From assembly GCA_021292105.1 (NCBI GenBank), contig CM037867.1:16692928-16756927 (forward strand): DNA of 64,000 nucleotides, given 5' to 3'. Made by a program: the position numbers and the translations under genes. Source of the stretch: Anadara kagoshimensis. Taxonomy: Eukaryota > Mollusca > Bivalvia > Arcoida > Arcidae. The notes under the pieces were generated by a model, which saw only the letters and a list, made by a program, of their open reading frames with translations, did not search any database and had not been told where the DNA came from. Shown here one piece after another: positions 1-11,530 of the stretch (the stretch's first letter is position 1; the number at the start of each line of letters is the position of its first letter).

Positions 1-1699
1 TGGAATTACTTATTCATTTCATAAAAAACTAGCTTCTTTGGTGCCTTGTTGTCCTCACAATCTGTTTTACATAAAAGAGTATCAAATGTATTGATATAGA
101 AACATAAATGAATATACGAAATATGCTTTTAGAAGGCTGATACGTCTTATTTCAATATTTTGTGTCTTATTAGTATCTTTGTGCGAGTGTTTCGTTTAAA
201 CTACTCCAATATGAAAATGTCATTACGGGACCTTTCAAAACCCGTATTTAACTGGTTTGGGTTGTTAAATAAAGACAATTCTCATGCTTAATTTATTTTT
301 TTTATCAAAAACATATTGAACATGTTGATTATAAGATTAATCTATGGCAAATATGAATTTGTACAGTTATTTAAAGATAACAGTGTATATGTCGTAAATA
401 TTAATTGATAGATGCTTAATAATTTTGTTAACAATACCGTTCTGATATTTTTCCCTGACTCTTTTTTTGTAGCATACAAGTCGAAAATATTTATGCATGA
501 AAGCTTTTTTATTTCATTAACAATAAATGTGAGTTTTGTAGATATTTTCTCTGTGTTTTCTTTCTAACATATACGTTGGAAATGTTAAAGGAAATAATCT
601 TATCAAATTTGTTAACAATACCGTGTAAGTTATGATATTTGCTTTGTTTTTTAAACATACAAGTCTAATCTAAGAGACCAAGCAATAAAATCTGGAGAGA
701 CAAAAAAGACTTAAGGTTGATTCCTTTTATGTAAATGTCTTTTGTTATTGAAAAAAAAATTCTTACAAGTCATCTCATTTTCGATTTCTTGTAGAAAAGT
801 CCATGGAAATTTTGATTTTTCGAAAAAATATATACAAATCAGATTTTAGGGTATTGTGTGTAAAACAAACAACACTTAAATGTTAATTCTATCTACAAAA
901 TACAAAACGTTTTTGAAGTTTTTTAATTATATGACAAAATATCCAAATAAGCGATGAAATGCGATTTTTGTGCATCACTTCGTATCGCCAGTGTTTTATT
1001 TATTAATAATTTCTTTGCAACTCTGCGAGTTTCCAATTAAGCTTTGCCATAATCAAAATAGATAAGATGAAATAATGTTTTTACAGAAAAGTAGACATGA
1101 AGAAGTGTATTTTATTTTGATTTTGATAACAGATTTTATCAGTATTGTGATAAAGTTAAGATAAGTTTTTTGATAGTTTTCGGAAGGAGCATTGCTTTAG
1201 TAATTTTGTTTTTATAAAGGCTTTACTACCCCTTTGTTAGCAATAGTATGGGTACTTTTTTGTGTAATCAGTATTTTGCATACAAGTTATGAGGAAGTTC
1301 TTTAAAGTTAATGATTAAGCGTTCAAATTTCCTAGCTTGTTGATTGTTAAACTGTAAGTTGCAGTTTTAAACGGTGTTGTAATTTTTCCAGTTGCGTCTT
1401 TAAAGCTTCCAGATTATTCAGATAGAACTGAGTGATAATTCTGTAATGATTTGCTTGGCTATCCATATTCATGTGGCGGAACTTAACGATCACTTGGCCG
1501 TTACATCATTGACCATTTCTACGGTTGCAACAGTGAAAGCCTTTATTGATTGGTACCTCATTCAAAGGCTTGCTTGTCGCGTTGAAAATTAACCATTTAC
1601 TGTATCATATGAAGGTCCCTAATGTTGCTAACATATCCGTATTGATACCAATATGTATCATTTTGTCTGATGTAAATATTAAATAACACTTAAATCATT
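1..1699. other. AT-rich intergenic DNA, no gene seen
   Basis: There is no open frame with recognisable protein similarity, no clear tandem repeat and no convincing hairpin. Long A/T runs dominate. I see nothing to annotate here. Confidence 0.6.
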
Positions 1700-1890
1700 A
1701 ATTTTTGTTCATTATGCAAAATACTAGGTGTAGTGTAAGGTGGGTGTAGCTAGCTAAACTGTAGGTGCTTACCCTTCTGGAGCACTCGGCCTCACTTCCG
1801 TGGTTAAATTCACGTTTCTAACTTACTTGTCAGTTCCAAAGTTTTTACTTTCCTTCTGAGTTGTGATTCGAACATGAATAAGTGCGATTG
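1700..1890 (+). mobile_element. Penelope-like element 3' end remnant
   Basis: This carries the 3' terminal signature found at many other sites in the window: GTGTAGCTAGCTAAAC, then a GTGCTTACCCTTCTGG block, then CTTGTCAGTTCCAAAGTTTT and a closing ATTGTGATTC-like stretch. At the 57650-58610 and 63420-64000 copies the same sequence directly follows the end of a reverse transcriptase frame. I therefore infer it is the 3' untranslated end of that retroelement. This copy is 5'-truncated and carries no coding sequence. Confidence 0.6.
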
Positions 1891-2841
1891 CTTTTGATAA
1901 AGTGTTATGTCGTCAATTTAAAACTGTCCAATGACAAGAGTGTTTGGATATTCGAATTAAAATGGCCAGATTCTATTTGGGCTGAAGAAGGATCTCGTTG
2001 CTTACATGCTTGTGATCAAAACATGCCTTCCAACATATCAATCAACCTTCATACACTGCCAACCACTGCATATTAGTTTTCAGTATCTATTTCTAAATTT
2101 AAGAATAACGTCGAATTGATAATTTTTTCACTTTTTTCAAAGTTAGAGCTTTTATAAAAATTATCTTCATTAAAATAAAACTTTGTTGTAACATATTAAC
2201 AATTGATGATGTATTGAATCAATATATAAATCAAAATTCTAAAAGCAATTATAAAATTTGAAAATTAACAAAATTAGCATAAAACACGTTTTTCATCCTA
2301 TAAGTGTGATCGTTTGCTTTGGAAAGGTAAAAAAATCCATAAAATGAATAAAGAATGAGAATGAACAAAGTACAATGTGATAGAAAATATTAATGATAAC
2401 TTTGGACGCAGTGATATCGTTTTTACCAACACTATTTTGATAAAAGGTTATTATTTTGTTTTAAGTGCTGTAAAATCGCAATAATATCTCAGGACCGTCA
2501 ATTAATCTGTAGGCAGCTTGCGTATAAACATCCCGTAGCAGACACGATCTCTTTTACATACTGTAAATCCGGTTTATTCGCGTAATTTTGGCGTAAATTG
2601 GCGATCTGATTTAATCGCGAATTCAACATTCTCGCGTAATAAAAGTATGTATAACATATAGAAAAAATTTCTAATTGATGGTGTAATCGACATGTATATA
2701 AAGACCACCTGGTGAAATATTTAAGAAGTTTGATCAGCCATATATAAATACTTTAACTTGTTATAATACCACTCAACAATTTTGCCACCTCTCTTATTGC
2801 CACAGTATTTCTATTTTTTCTATTGCCACAGTATTGCTATT
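1891..2841. other. AT-rich DNA, no gene seen
   Basis: A 64-codon open frame ends at 2076 but overlaps the repeat end above and looks like chance. Nothing else is supported. Confidence 0.5.
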
Positions 2842-3022
2842 TTAGTCCAACTTGCCTTTGAAGCACCTCTATATAAAGACCACCTGCTTATAAAGGCCAG
2901 TAAAATTGTATCCTAAATTGTTCTTTATTCATATTATTTGAAGCTGTATATAAATGCCACCTGTCCATAAAAAACATTTTACTGGTTCCCTTGGGTTGTC
3001 TTTATGAACAGGTATGACTGTA
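2842..3022. mobile_element. MITE, 'TATAAAGGCCACC' family, diverged copy
   Basis: A terminal-inverted-repeat element related to the cleaner copy at 44598-44781. The right end reads ...ACAGGTATGACTGTA and the left end is a decayed AGTCCAACTTGCC. Inside are repeats of TATAAAGRCCACC and the shared block AATTGTTCTTTATTCATA. It has no coding capacity, so it would have depended on a transposase supplied elsewhere. Confidence 0.6.
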
Positions 3023-3108
3023 CTATACAAACAATAGATACAGGATTGTTCTCTCTGACGTCATAAAAATATAAATAGTAGCCAGTTATTTACTGAAAAC
3101 GAGACGGT

Positions 3109-3466
3109 ATACAGCTCATTCCATAAAGAAACGTCACCCCTAACTTCCACAAAGACACGTCACTCCCTAACGTCCACAAAGAAACGCCACCACCTAATTT
3201 CCATACAGTAACGTCACCCCCTAATTTCCATACAGTAACATCACCCCCTAATTTTCATAAAGAAACGTCACTCCTAATACAATAATAGCAAGGTAAAGAA
3301 AAACTAAACAACAAATTACATTTTATTCAGAAGTAAATTATTTAGAATCAGCGGCATTGGTTGGTACCAACACAAACTAATATTTGTTCTTACTATTATT
3401 GTATTTGGAGTGACGCTTCTTAATGGAAATTAGGGGGTTACGTTTTTTTGTGGAATAAGCTGTATA
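3109..3466. mobile_element. Foldback element with tandem-repeat arm
   Basis: The left end TATACAGCTCATTCC is answered at the right end by GGAATAAGCTGTATA, giving terminal inverted repeats. The left arm continues as about six tandem copies (3121-3281) of a 27-bp unit of the form CCATAAAGAAACGTCACC plus CCCTAATTT. The right arm holds one to two inverted copies (about 3400-3450). The core (3282-3395) is AT-rich and non-coding. Inverted ends plus subterminal tandem repeats fit a foldback-type non-autonomous DNA element. Confidence 0.65.
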
Positions 3467-4149
3467 GTGTGAATATTCACATGATACACTTTAACGCTTC
3501 AGTCATGATTTCCAATAATTCAATTTTCCTTTGTTTTAAGCAATTTGATTCGTTTGCAGTTGTTGAGGTTTCCTGTTATTTATATATGAAAGGATTGGAT
3601 AACAGTCACTCCATGTTTTTATGGACGACGCATAGAGACATTTTGAATTCCTACACTAGAATGATGCTTTTTGTTGTTCCTTGCTACGACTGATTTGTTA
3701 AAGTGTTAATTTTTTATTTAAAATTATAACTTGAACAAAGAAAAGTACATAATTTTTCTTTTTGTTATAGAAAAATGAAAGAATTTGACATTTAACACAC
3801 GTAAAATAATTCGCTTTGAAATAATATAGTTTCAAAATATTGAAACGTATTTCAAAGCTCCCTCCTTGCAATTCTTGGCATTTGAACGAACGATTCACTT
3901 TTTAAAGTTAAAAAACAAATGTTTGGTAATTGGGTATCGACTGCTGTAAAGGTGAATTCCACTGTTTTAAACGGTGAAATTTATAAAGATGTACTTGCAA
4001 TTACCATGAACCATCAATTCAACAATTGTTTTTATTGATGCCTATATGTATTACATGTGATTAAGCATGAAAATCACCAAATTAAGGATTTTGTTTTATT
4101 TTCTAAAATCTAGAATTTTTTGTGTCTGTTTGATTTTGACGCAAAATCG
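3467..4149. other. AT-rich DNA, no gene seen
   Basis: Two short open frames on opposite strands (3448-3693 and 3698-3898) show no recognisable motif, and the first begins inside the foldback element. Nothing else is supported. Confidence 0.5.
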
Positions 4150-4253
4150 CGAGAATATCAGGACGACAAAAGTCACGAGAATATCAGGACGACAAAAGTC
4201 ACGAGAATATCAGGACGACAAAAGTCACGAGAATATCAGGACGACAAAAGTGT
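4150..4253. repeat. 26-bp tandem repeat, four copies
   Basis: The unit CGAGAATATCAGGACGACAA plus AAGTCA occurs four times with almost no divergence, starting at 4150, 4176, 4202 and 4228. The near identity points to recent expansion. An open frame across it exists only because of the repeat. Confidence 0.9.
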
Positions 4254-4521
4254 CACGAATAAAATATTTTGATATAATTATGTATTGTAATGGTCAAGTG
4301 TGGAACTTTTAATTTATATATCAAATTTGTATGGAACATGGAACATTTTGACCATGTATAATTTTGTGTCTACGCAGGGTATCGGGTATTATTATCTACT
4401 ACACCTAATGTATACACATGTTATGGTTAAAGTGAATTGAGGTTTAGAAGCACATGCTATAGAAGTTATTTAAAGTTATAAGTGATATCAAGGCATAAAA
4501 TCTCTCTCTCTCTGTTTGTGT

Positions 4522-4564
<43 letters not shown>

Positions 4565-5159
4565 ATGATTGTGTGAATTGTTATATTCAGATACAATATG
4601 CTTATAAATTGAATTATGAAAGTTAAGCTGATTTCATATACTTCATTTGGTAATAAGCATATTTCTTAATTTGGTATACAATTTGTGTATTTGCAGTCAA
4701 TCTCTCTCTCTATCTCCATCTGAATGTGAAGTGCAATAATGTACAAAATTATTTGGAATAAAGCATTATAGTACAGTAAATTGATGTTGTCGTTTATAAT
4801 GAACTTTACTAAAGTGCAAAATACAGTTCAGACTGTATATGTATAGTTATACTAATATAACTATAGTCCGATGACGCTAAAATAAAAGTTAGCGAATATC
4901 TTGAATCAAAAACCTATTGGTCCATGTTCCAAAACACAATTCAAAAAGCTAGCCAAATTCAGTTCAAAGTGAAATAATGATTCTCGATTTATATTTAAAT
5001 ATTGATGAGGTATTTTAATAAACGTTTTTTATATTATTTATCATCACTGAAAGTATCTTGAACATGTATCAATAAATACATATACATATATACGAAATTG
5101 TTAGTCTTGCCGTTGGATATACTTGTGTTAAAATCAAACAAGGGTCTATGTTCAAATCA
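4254..5159. other. AT-rich DNA with a CT microsatellite
   Basis: A (CT)n tract interrupted by GT steps lies at 4501-4564. A smaller CT-rich patch follows near 4700. No gene is visible. Confidence 0.6.
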
Positions 5160-5345
5160 AGATAAAAAAAACAATGTAAAACCTTTGAAAACTGGCAAAT
5201 TATACTAAACACACCAATACTAAACACGCCAATTCCCAACAGCGATACCAAGAAGGTGAGGTCCGGTGCTTCGGAAAGACAAGAACTTCCTGTCTAGCTA
5301 GCTACAGCTGACACTTGTTAAATCAAAATTGAGAATGAAAGAAAA
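5160..5345 (-). mobile_element. Penelope-like element 3' end remnant
   Basis: On the minus strand this shows the signature block with CTAGCTAGC (5291-5300) flanked by GAGGTCCGGTGCTTCGGAAA. These match the 3' ends at 57650 and 63420. It is non-coding and diverged. Confidence 0.5.
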
Positions 5346-5347
5346 TA

Positions 5348-5349
<2 letters not shown>

Positions 5350-5406
<57 letters not shown>
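5350..5406. repeat. (AT)n microsatellite
   Basis: About 57 bp of uninterrupted AT dinucleotide directly abuts the inverted repeat that starts at 5406. Confidence 0.95.
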
Positions 5407-5408
<2 letters not shown>

Positions 5409-5721
5409 GTGGCGTCATAATAGCGTTACTAAGTAGTAAGACTATTTCCGGTTAAGTTTCGGAGAAAAAGTTTAATAAAATAATTTTCTTTGGTTTTTCG
5501 CAAATTCTCATGGTCTTTACGAACTTTGAAAAAGGGAAAAATTTTAAACTCTCTCTTGCCACAGATATCAAAATGTTCATTGCAAGGGGTATTTCTAACA
5601 GATGGGTCGCGTATTTGTTGTTTATGCACCCTAACCCTATCTATAAACTTGGTTCCTGTTTGACCATGTATAACCGGAAATAGTGTTTACTACTTAGTAA
5701 CGCTATTATGACGTCACACTA
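5406..5721 (-). mobile_element. GIY-YIG endonuclease fragment of a Penelope-like element between inverted repeats
   Basis: Minus-strand translation of about 5655-5440 gives QTGTKFIDRV...HKQQIRD, then a PCNEHFD stretch, FKIFPFFKV and LRKTKENYFIKLF. This is the usual order of motifs in the GIY-YIG endonuclease of Penelope-like retroelements. The GIY and YIG strands upstream are missing, so only the C-terminal half of the domain is present. The fragment sits between inverted repeats of about 49 bp (5406-5454 and 5671-5721) that share TCATAATAGCGTTACTAAGT. It abuts an AT microsatellite. Family placement rests on my reading of the motifs. Confidence 0.55.
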
Positions 5722-5730
5722 TTATTCTAT

Positions 5731-5760
5731 CTGAAGAGCCGCTATGGCTGAAAGCGCTAA
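5731..5760 (+). ncRNA. Hammerhead-like motif (weak)
   Basis: CTGAAGAGCCGCTATGGCTGAAA resembles the hammerhead core: CUGANGA, a short stem-loop (AGCC/GGCT), then GAAA. Penelope-like elements are known to carry hammerhead ribozymes near their ends, and this lies 10 bp beyond the inverted repeat of one. The pairing forces position A9 into the stem and I did not find a convincing stem III, so it may be inactive or coincidental. Confidence 0.25.
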
Positions 5761-5811
5761 TAGAATACAAGTTAATTTTACATAGAAATTTGTCATTTTG
5801 ATATTTTGAAC

Positions 5812-5815
<4 letters not shown>

Positions 5816-5853
<38 letters not shown>
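5816..5853. repeat. (AT)n microsatellite
   Basis: 38 bp of AT dinucleotide repeat. Confidence 0.95.
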
Positions 5854-5856
<3 letters not shown>

Positions 5857-6309
5857 AGTGTTTGAAATGAACATTTGATAGTTTCACTCCGTGTATGTTA
5901 AACTCGGAGCAAAGCAAAATCAAAGAATTAATTAGAACAGTGATAAACTTTCAAACCAATAATTGTTCAATAATTCTGAGGCATCATCAGAGAGCCGTGC
6001 AATTGCACCTATTTGTAGACACGATGAGTTTTAAACTTAATTGCATATTTTATGATAATCAATAATTTACCAATAAAAGAACTGCCGCTCTCGGGTTATT
6101 TTTCATGCAGAAAGCTCTATATATCCTTGTCCTCTAACAAATTTTTGGGACAGATTAGGTTTTCTTTTCATCTTATTCGTCTTATCAGGAGCGGCTCTCA
6201 GAGATGGCAGGAGTACTAATAGTATGGAGTGGGAGCCTTGGTGCCTTTTGATAATAGTCGAGTTGACACTCCCATATGTTCAATACTTGAACCTAGAAAT
6301 GGTTTTTCT
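5854..6309. other. Repeat-like DNA, no gene
   Basis: The stretch near 5950-6000 contains a small palindrome (AATAATTGTTCAATAATT) followed by CTGAGGCATCATCAGAGAG. It looks like the end of another dispersed repeat, but no second copy is present here to define it. Confidence 0.35.
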
Positions 6310-6734
6310 TATGAAGTTTTTTTGCTGTTTTGTATTACTTAGGGTCCCTATAGTAAAATTAGGTTAGTCGCCCTGCAGGCAACATTGGTTAAATTGCATA
6401 ATTTGCATATAACCAAGATGGCTGCCTGACGCCATATTGGATATCTATCTTTCGTATTTATTGTTCTACTATTGCTTGTATTATGAAATGTATATGTTTC
6501 CAGGGATAAGAGACTCATTCCCGTTGTTGTTTTTCATATTAAGCGCAATTTAAAGGTATATTTAACCATTTTGACCAGACAAGGTAAGGGGTAAGAAGGT
6601 TTTTATTATTAGATGCAACTCAGTATATCACATTCGATACTGCATAACTTAACCGTGAATTTTGATACATTTTGATTGAAAGGTCATAAATAAAGCTTGA
6701 ACAATTCCTTTTAAAACACATTTAAAATGCATGT

Positions 6735-7483
6735 ATGATCTTAGTGATTGCAGCTTTAGTAAATCTAACGAAAAGGCTCCACGGTTTCTTTAAGCGTCTA
6801 TTCAACGGCGAAGTTTTCAAAGCCCCATTATTGCCATCACAGTGTATTCAGTCATATATTACCATGAATGGATACCAAACTACATTCCGACTATTTATTA
6901 AATCAAATCATAAGTTTGGCAGCAGTGAATTGATTCGGAATTTACATAAACATTGATATATTACGTCATATGATAAAGTATTATCATTTCAGAGATCTGC
7001 AGTAAAATTTGTCACAGATAATGCAAAAACCTTCCACAAATTGATGGGTTTGAGTCGAACAATAGAACTTTTTGTAAGTTTTTGGTTTTAAGATAGTTTT
7101 GATATTTTGATCCACCATTTTCACTCCAAATTACCGCTATGAGAAACACAGTATGACTACAGACTTCCAGGTCCACCAGTCTGGTATAAGTGAAAAGATA
7201 GTGCGATAGTGCACAGTCTAGATTTGGCTAACTAACAGTGTCTCAACTTACCCATGTTACCATGTTACCATCTCAACATCTAGATCTGCAAATGCTGTTC
7301 ACTTATGAATTATACTGTAAATCAGAGAGTAACACCCCTGCACTGCCTACCACCAAAACTATTCGTAACCTAATAAACACACCCAAAAATGTGTTGGATG
7401 CTGGACATGTGCAATATACATATATTGCATGTCGACACTATGGGGATTATGAGGATGCTCTCCCAGCTGACCAGTTTGGGTAA
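6735..7483 (+). pseudogene. Possible N-terminal remnants of the element's protein
   Basis: Open fragments at 6735-6956 and 7238-7483 are the longest on this strand within the inverted-repeat element. The second contains SNTPALPTTKTIRNLIN and AGHVQYTYIACRHYG. I do not recognise a family from them. They are assigned only because they share strand and element with the clearer remnant at 8245-9055. Confidence 0.25.
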
Positions 7484-8244
7484 CAAACTGCTATCAAATT
7501 TAAAAGGGAGCTTTTAAAAACTAGATTCGTTAGCCTTATCCTTTTAGTGGGTAGATTGGTGCGTCTCAAAATTCAGAGTATGTCTCTGACAGATTTGAAT
7601 GAAGATAATCTGAGTGTGATGCAGGCCATAATTCAAAGAAGAGTTCAATCCCCGGTGTTTCCAAAATTTATTGCTTATACAAACTCCCCCTGATGAAAAC
7701 AGTTCATAAGTCAGTCGCTTGCCAAATTGCTTCTAATTTGTCATTGTGTTGGATTTAATTGTAATCGATGGGTAGATGGAATACGAGTAGATATTCAATT
7801 TACCTGATGCATTTTATAATACCATCATTGGCTTATAAAGGCAATAAGTTTTAAAGTGACGCGGTCAAGATGCAAAAAAAAAAAAAATGAAAAAAGAGTC
7901 AGCCGTTTCTTTTGTTACCATTCATTGGACAGCAGTGGTAGTTTGAGCTTACTTTCTGCTTGCATTTGAAATGAGTCTGTTCTTTTTTCACTTGAGGATA
8001 CAAATGGTTGTCTTTGAAAAGGCATGAAATCAGCTCTGGTCAAACAGCTTTGAGTAGCCTGTTCACTAAAACTCTCTAATACACAACCACAATGATTCAC
8101 AGTTTTTCCATCGCATCGCGTGATCACATGGCGACACACCATCAGATATCATAGCATCAATCCAAAAGCAGCCATATTGGTATCCAGACACTTCAAAGAA
8201 AATCTCTTTTTTCGACAAATACCATCACATATCTGCTTAGGTCC

Positions 8245-9055
8245 ATGATAGAGGAAACAACACAGGAAAATGTATGCAATTGTGGATTCAATGAACCTGG
8301 CATAAGTATCGTATCGTATGTTCTCCAAACTGCACGTGATATCATTTGTGTGCTGATTGACAACATAGATGTTTTTGTATTGTTAATGTTTTGGGTGTAT
8401 ACGCATGAATACAATGTGATGTACAGATGGAGTAATGAGAACAGTTTTGAACATCAATGCAACTTGCCATGCATATATATGGTCTTGGTTTGAGATGTCT
8501 TTAACTGCCAGCCATGAATGCTCTTAGGGACATGTTCTTCGTTCGATATGTCTTGAGCAGCTAAGCATATATGCTCTTTGTGGTTGTGCAACATCCTATC
8601 TCTTTAGAAAAAGAAAACTATCAGCATTACAAAATATTTTTCTCCTCATTTAGTTGATATTAACAAAGATCACAAACAATATGATGGGATCTGAACCATT
8701 TTTGTCGTTATGTATGACACCAGCCAGCAGGAAAAACTGTGACGTTTCCCCGCTATCGTTTCTTCATAAAGAACATCAAAGCCTGATACTTATGACATTT
8801 TGTTTTCAACATCATGGTCTGTTGTCTCACCTTTAGTTAATGTTGTGGAAATGGACCGACAGTAAAGATCCTCCCCAAGAGTATAAGGTGATAACCGACT
8901 TAGGATTGGACCAATTCTCATTACCTGTTATAGCTAAAGGAGACCGGTGCCAGCAGAACTTCATGTCATGTTATGTCAATGTAAGGCTTAAAATCATAAG
9001 TGCAACACACAAGGATACGTTTGCCTTAATTTATGTCCTGTGCATGATTTTGTAA
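8245..9055 (+). pseudogene. Decayed transposon-associated protein (unnamed family)
   Basis: Broken in-frame pieces appear in order: a segment ending DNIDVFVLLMFWVY (compare 'DDTDVFVLL' in homologues), a MYRW stretch, then about 8555-8620 CGCATSYLFRKRKLSAL (compare 'GCDTTSYPFGKGK'), then 8840-8990 LWKWTDSKDPP and PVIAKGDRCQQNFM. I recognise this order from large uncharacterised proteins encoded by repeats in cnidarian and bivalve genomes. The expected Asp of GCDT is Ala and the expected second Asp of DDTDVF is Asn. Several stops and frameshifts separate the pieces, so it is not functional. Confidence 0.5.
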
Positions 9056-9370
9056 CTGGTCTGGAGATAGGGAGTATTACAAGTTTTACACCAAATTTGG
9101 TTACCCATATCCTGGGACGAATAATTATTTGATACATATGCTCGGTCATTATAATTTTTTTATAAAAATGATGGTATTTAATGTATAACTAATGCCATAA
9201 TTGAGATCGTCCTAAAAAGATATATTACAACATATTATTGGCGGCGATTTTGGATTTATGTATATTGTGCAAGTTGCCCAAATTTGCCCAAAGGTCAACT
9301 AAGCTAGTTTTGTTCAAGGACCCATGAGTAAAATCAAAACAGCAAAAAAAAAAAAACTTCTTAGGAATGA

Positions 9371-10253
9371 ACATTTCTGGGTTCGTAAAATGCCTACTTG
9401 ACTATAATGGCAATACGCTAAATACTTCTCAGTTTAACTCTTCCACCAAAGCACATTTTTTCATTTAACAGTTATTTCTTCTAAATACTTGACAGACAAT
9501 ACTGAGACTTAGTAAGTGCATACAAGAAAGATTTTTTAAATGATGTTTTGGTAAAGAGTTATATTTCCTAAATTACTTGACAAATAATGTTGAAAGTTGG
9601 TAGTTACATAAAAAAGTGATTTTCAAATGATATAGTATTTTAAGAAACAAGAGATCTGTTAATAATAAACCCTCTAAAAAGCATTTTATTTATCAGTCAT
9701 TCCTTCCTTAATACGAAACAGGTAGTTTTGAAACCAAAAAGGTACATAATATAAAAGTCCTTTTCGAAAAAATAGTGATTTGAATAAAAGTTAGCTATTT
9801 TTATCAGCGTGTAATTAGCATGCGTACCGACTGGAATAAGAAAAGTGCAAGTCACATATATAAATAAAAATTAATAAAAAAAAATTCTTCCATGTTCGTA
9901 TGTTTGAGATAGAGATCTCCGCTTGAAGAAACGATGGAAGAATCAATTAAGAGTATCCATATAGGATAGGGAAATCTCACCCGAAATGTTCTATCCCGAG
10001 GTTGAGATTTCCCTTTTCCTACATGGATAAACTCATAATGGATTATTTTTCTTCCATTTTAGTGCCAATATTTGGATTCATGTACGATTAACAAAGATAT
10101 CGACGCTTTGTAATTCGTCATTTTACTTGAAAATATGACCATTGGAAAGATTGTACCTGATTTTGGTTTATACAAAATTTATAAACTAAAAAACAAAGTC
10201 ATTCATTCAAGTATCGAACATTTGAAACGCACTCAGAATTTCAAAATTTTGAA
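9371..10253. other. AT-rich DNA with a small hairpin
   Basis: Around 9950-10030, GAGTATCCATATAGGA and AAATCTCACCCGA are answered in inverted order by GAGATTTCCC and TACATGGATAAACTC, a hairpin of roughly 80 bp. A related single arm (GAGTATCCATGTAGGAG, AAATCTCACCCGAG) recurs near 10950-10985. No gene is seen. Confidence 0.5.
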
Positions 10254-10454
10254 TAATGGGGTTCGCCGCTGTACCACGTGATACTTTCTAACGTGTCTGC
10301 GAAACGCTTGTTTCCAATGGATATGGAATCTCACAATATGATGTTTTCCCGTAAAATGGCGTTATTCCGGGAATTCGTGATGTTGACGTTTTCCAAAATG
10401 TTCCGCAAAAACGCTAAGAGGTATTGACCACGTGGTACAGCGGCGAATCCCATT
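10254..10454. mobile_element. MITE with ~27-bp inverted ends
   Basis: AATGGGGTTCGCCGCTGTAC followed by CACGTG at the left is answered by CCACGTGG and TACAGCGGCGAATCCCATT at the right. The 201-bp interior is non-coding. The ends define a small non-autonomous DNA element. Confidence 0.75.
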
Positions 10455-11039
10455 GGATGTCATATTCCCGCAGTATGACGTCGTGTTGCCCAGATGATGA
10501 CGTTATGTGATTGTCGTTCGATAATGACGTCACTAAAGGTCACGTGGTCATGAGAGATACTCGAATCTCACTTAGGAAAAAACTATTTCTTACATGAGAG
10601 ATATGGAAGAAATTTCTATCTTCACCTCCTCGTGCGACTTTCAGAGACGTCACAATCAAAGGACAGTTGAATGACGTCATATAGTTGAGGTATGACGTCG
10701 TCTTGCGGAAAAAAGGCACCCGAGTTTTCAAAATTTAGATATTTTACTGCGATTGAAATGTTTATTTTGGAAGATTAGAATAAATGGCTTTGTTTTCTAG
10801 TTTATACATTCTGTATAAACCACAATCAGTACATTTTCTCCGATGGTCATATTTATTTTATATAAAACGTTAAATAACAAAGTTAGATTTACAAAGATGA
10901 CGTCGATGTCGATGTGACTGATACTTGAAGCAAAAGAATCAACCATGAGTATCCATGTAGGAGAGAGAAATCTCACCCGAGGGGTTGAATATGTCGGTCG
11001 GAGACGAGGCTTGCTTTTATTCTCCTTGCATGCACTAAA
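10455..11039. other. Non-coding DNA rich in TGACGTCA-like sites
   Basis: TGACGTCA or near matches recur at about 10472, 10524, 10673 and 10693 here, and again at about 11299. Short open frames on the minus strand (10540-10731 and 10797-11060) show no motif. Whether the CRE-like sites matter is unknown. Confidence 0.35.
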
Positions 11040-11140
11040 TTTGGCATACTTTGTAATCAAGAAGGGATGAGAGACGGGTTGCTCCGGAAGGGTAAGCTAA
11101 GCTAAGCTAGTAGCTTCATCAATCACGAGTGTAATTATTA
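11040..11140 (-). mobile_element. Penelope-like element 3' end remnant (short)
   Basis: GGTTGCTCCGGAAGGGTAAGC, AGCTAAGCTAGTAGC and a following ACGAGTGTAAT match the core of the repeated 3' end in its minus orientation. Only about 100 bp survive. Confidence 0.4.
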
Positions 11141-11530
11141 TGACAGAAACATTAAAATCTTTGATATAGCGACATATAACTTTATTTAATATTTACAATC
11201 ACATTGTTTTTGCTTCAATGCAGTGTTTGACCTCGATTCTACTTCATGAATCGATGCAGTGGAATGGAGCACGCGAGCAGGGAATTGTACCATTTAATGA
11301 CGTCACTGATACTAGTACGTCATTAGTTGCCGTGACGCTGCTTTGGTACCGTGATGTCAGCCTTTGTCGGAACATTATGGGCGTGGCCGGCGATACGTCA
11401 ATGATGCCGACAGTTGGAACAGTCAATTTTTAACGAGGTAGTTATAGTTGTTTTTCTTTTATGAAAAGTGTTAAAATATCAGTTTATATTTTGTGTTTAT
11501 TTGAAAAAGTTACAAATGATTGTAAATATA
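11141..11530. other. No gene supported
   Basis: Two overlapping open frames on opposite strands cover 11218-11433. They are palindromic shadows of each other around ACGTCA motifs and have no recognisable domain. Confidence 0.4.

Larger units (their letters stand above)
6310..9370. mobile_element. Decayed ~3 kb element bounded by inverted repeats
   Basis: The left flank (about 6310-6460) and the reverse complement of the right flank (about 9225-9370) share GAAGTTTTTTTGCTGTTTTG, a GGGTCC block, a ...TTAGTYGMCC... block and an ATAATTTGCATATAACC/ATATACATAAATCC stretch, in the same order. Inside, on the + strand, are broken pieces of one large protein (8245-9055 and probably 6735-7483). Inverted ends enclosing a decayed gene point to an old DNA transposon. 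I cannot name the superfamily. Confidence 0.5.

Noticed and set aside
8245..8493. Opposed frames 8193-8414 (minus) and 8245-8493 (plus) as two genes
   Set aside because: Only the + frame matches a known repeat-encoded protein; the minus frame is its shadow.
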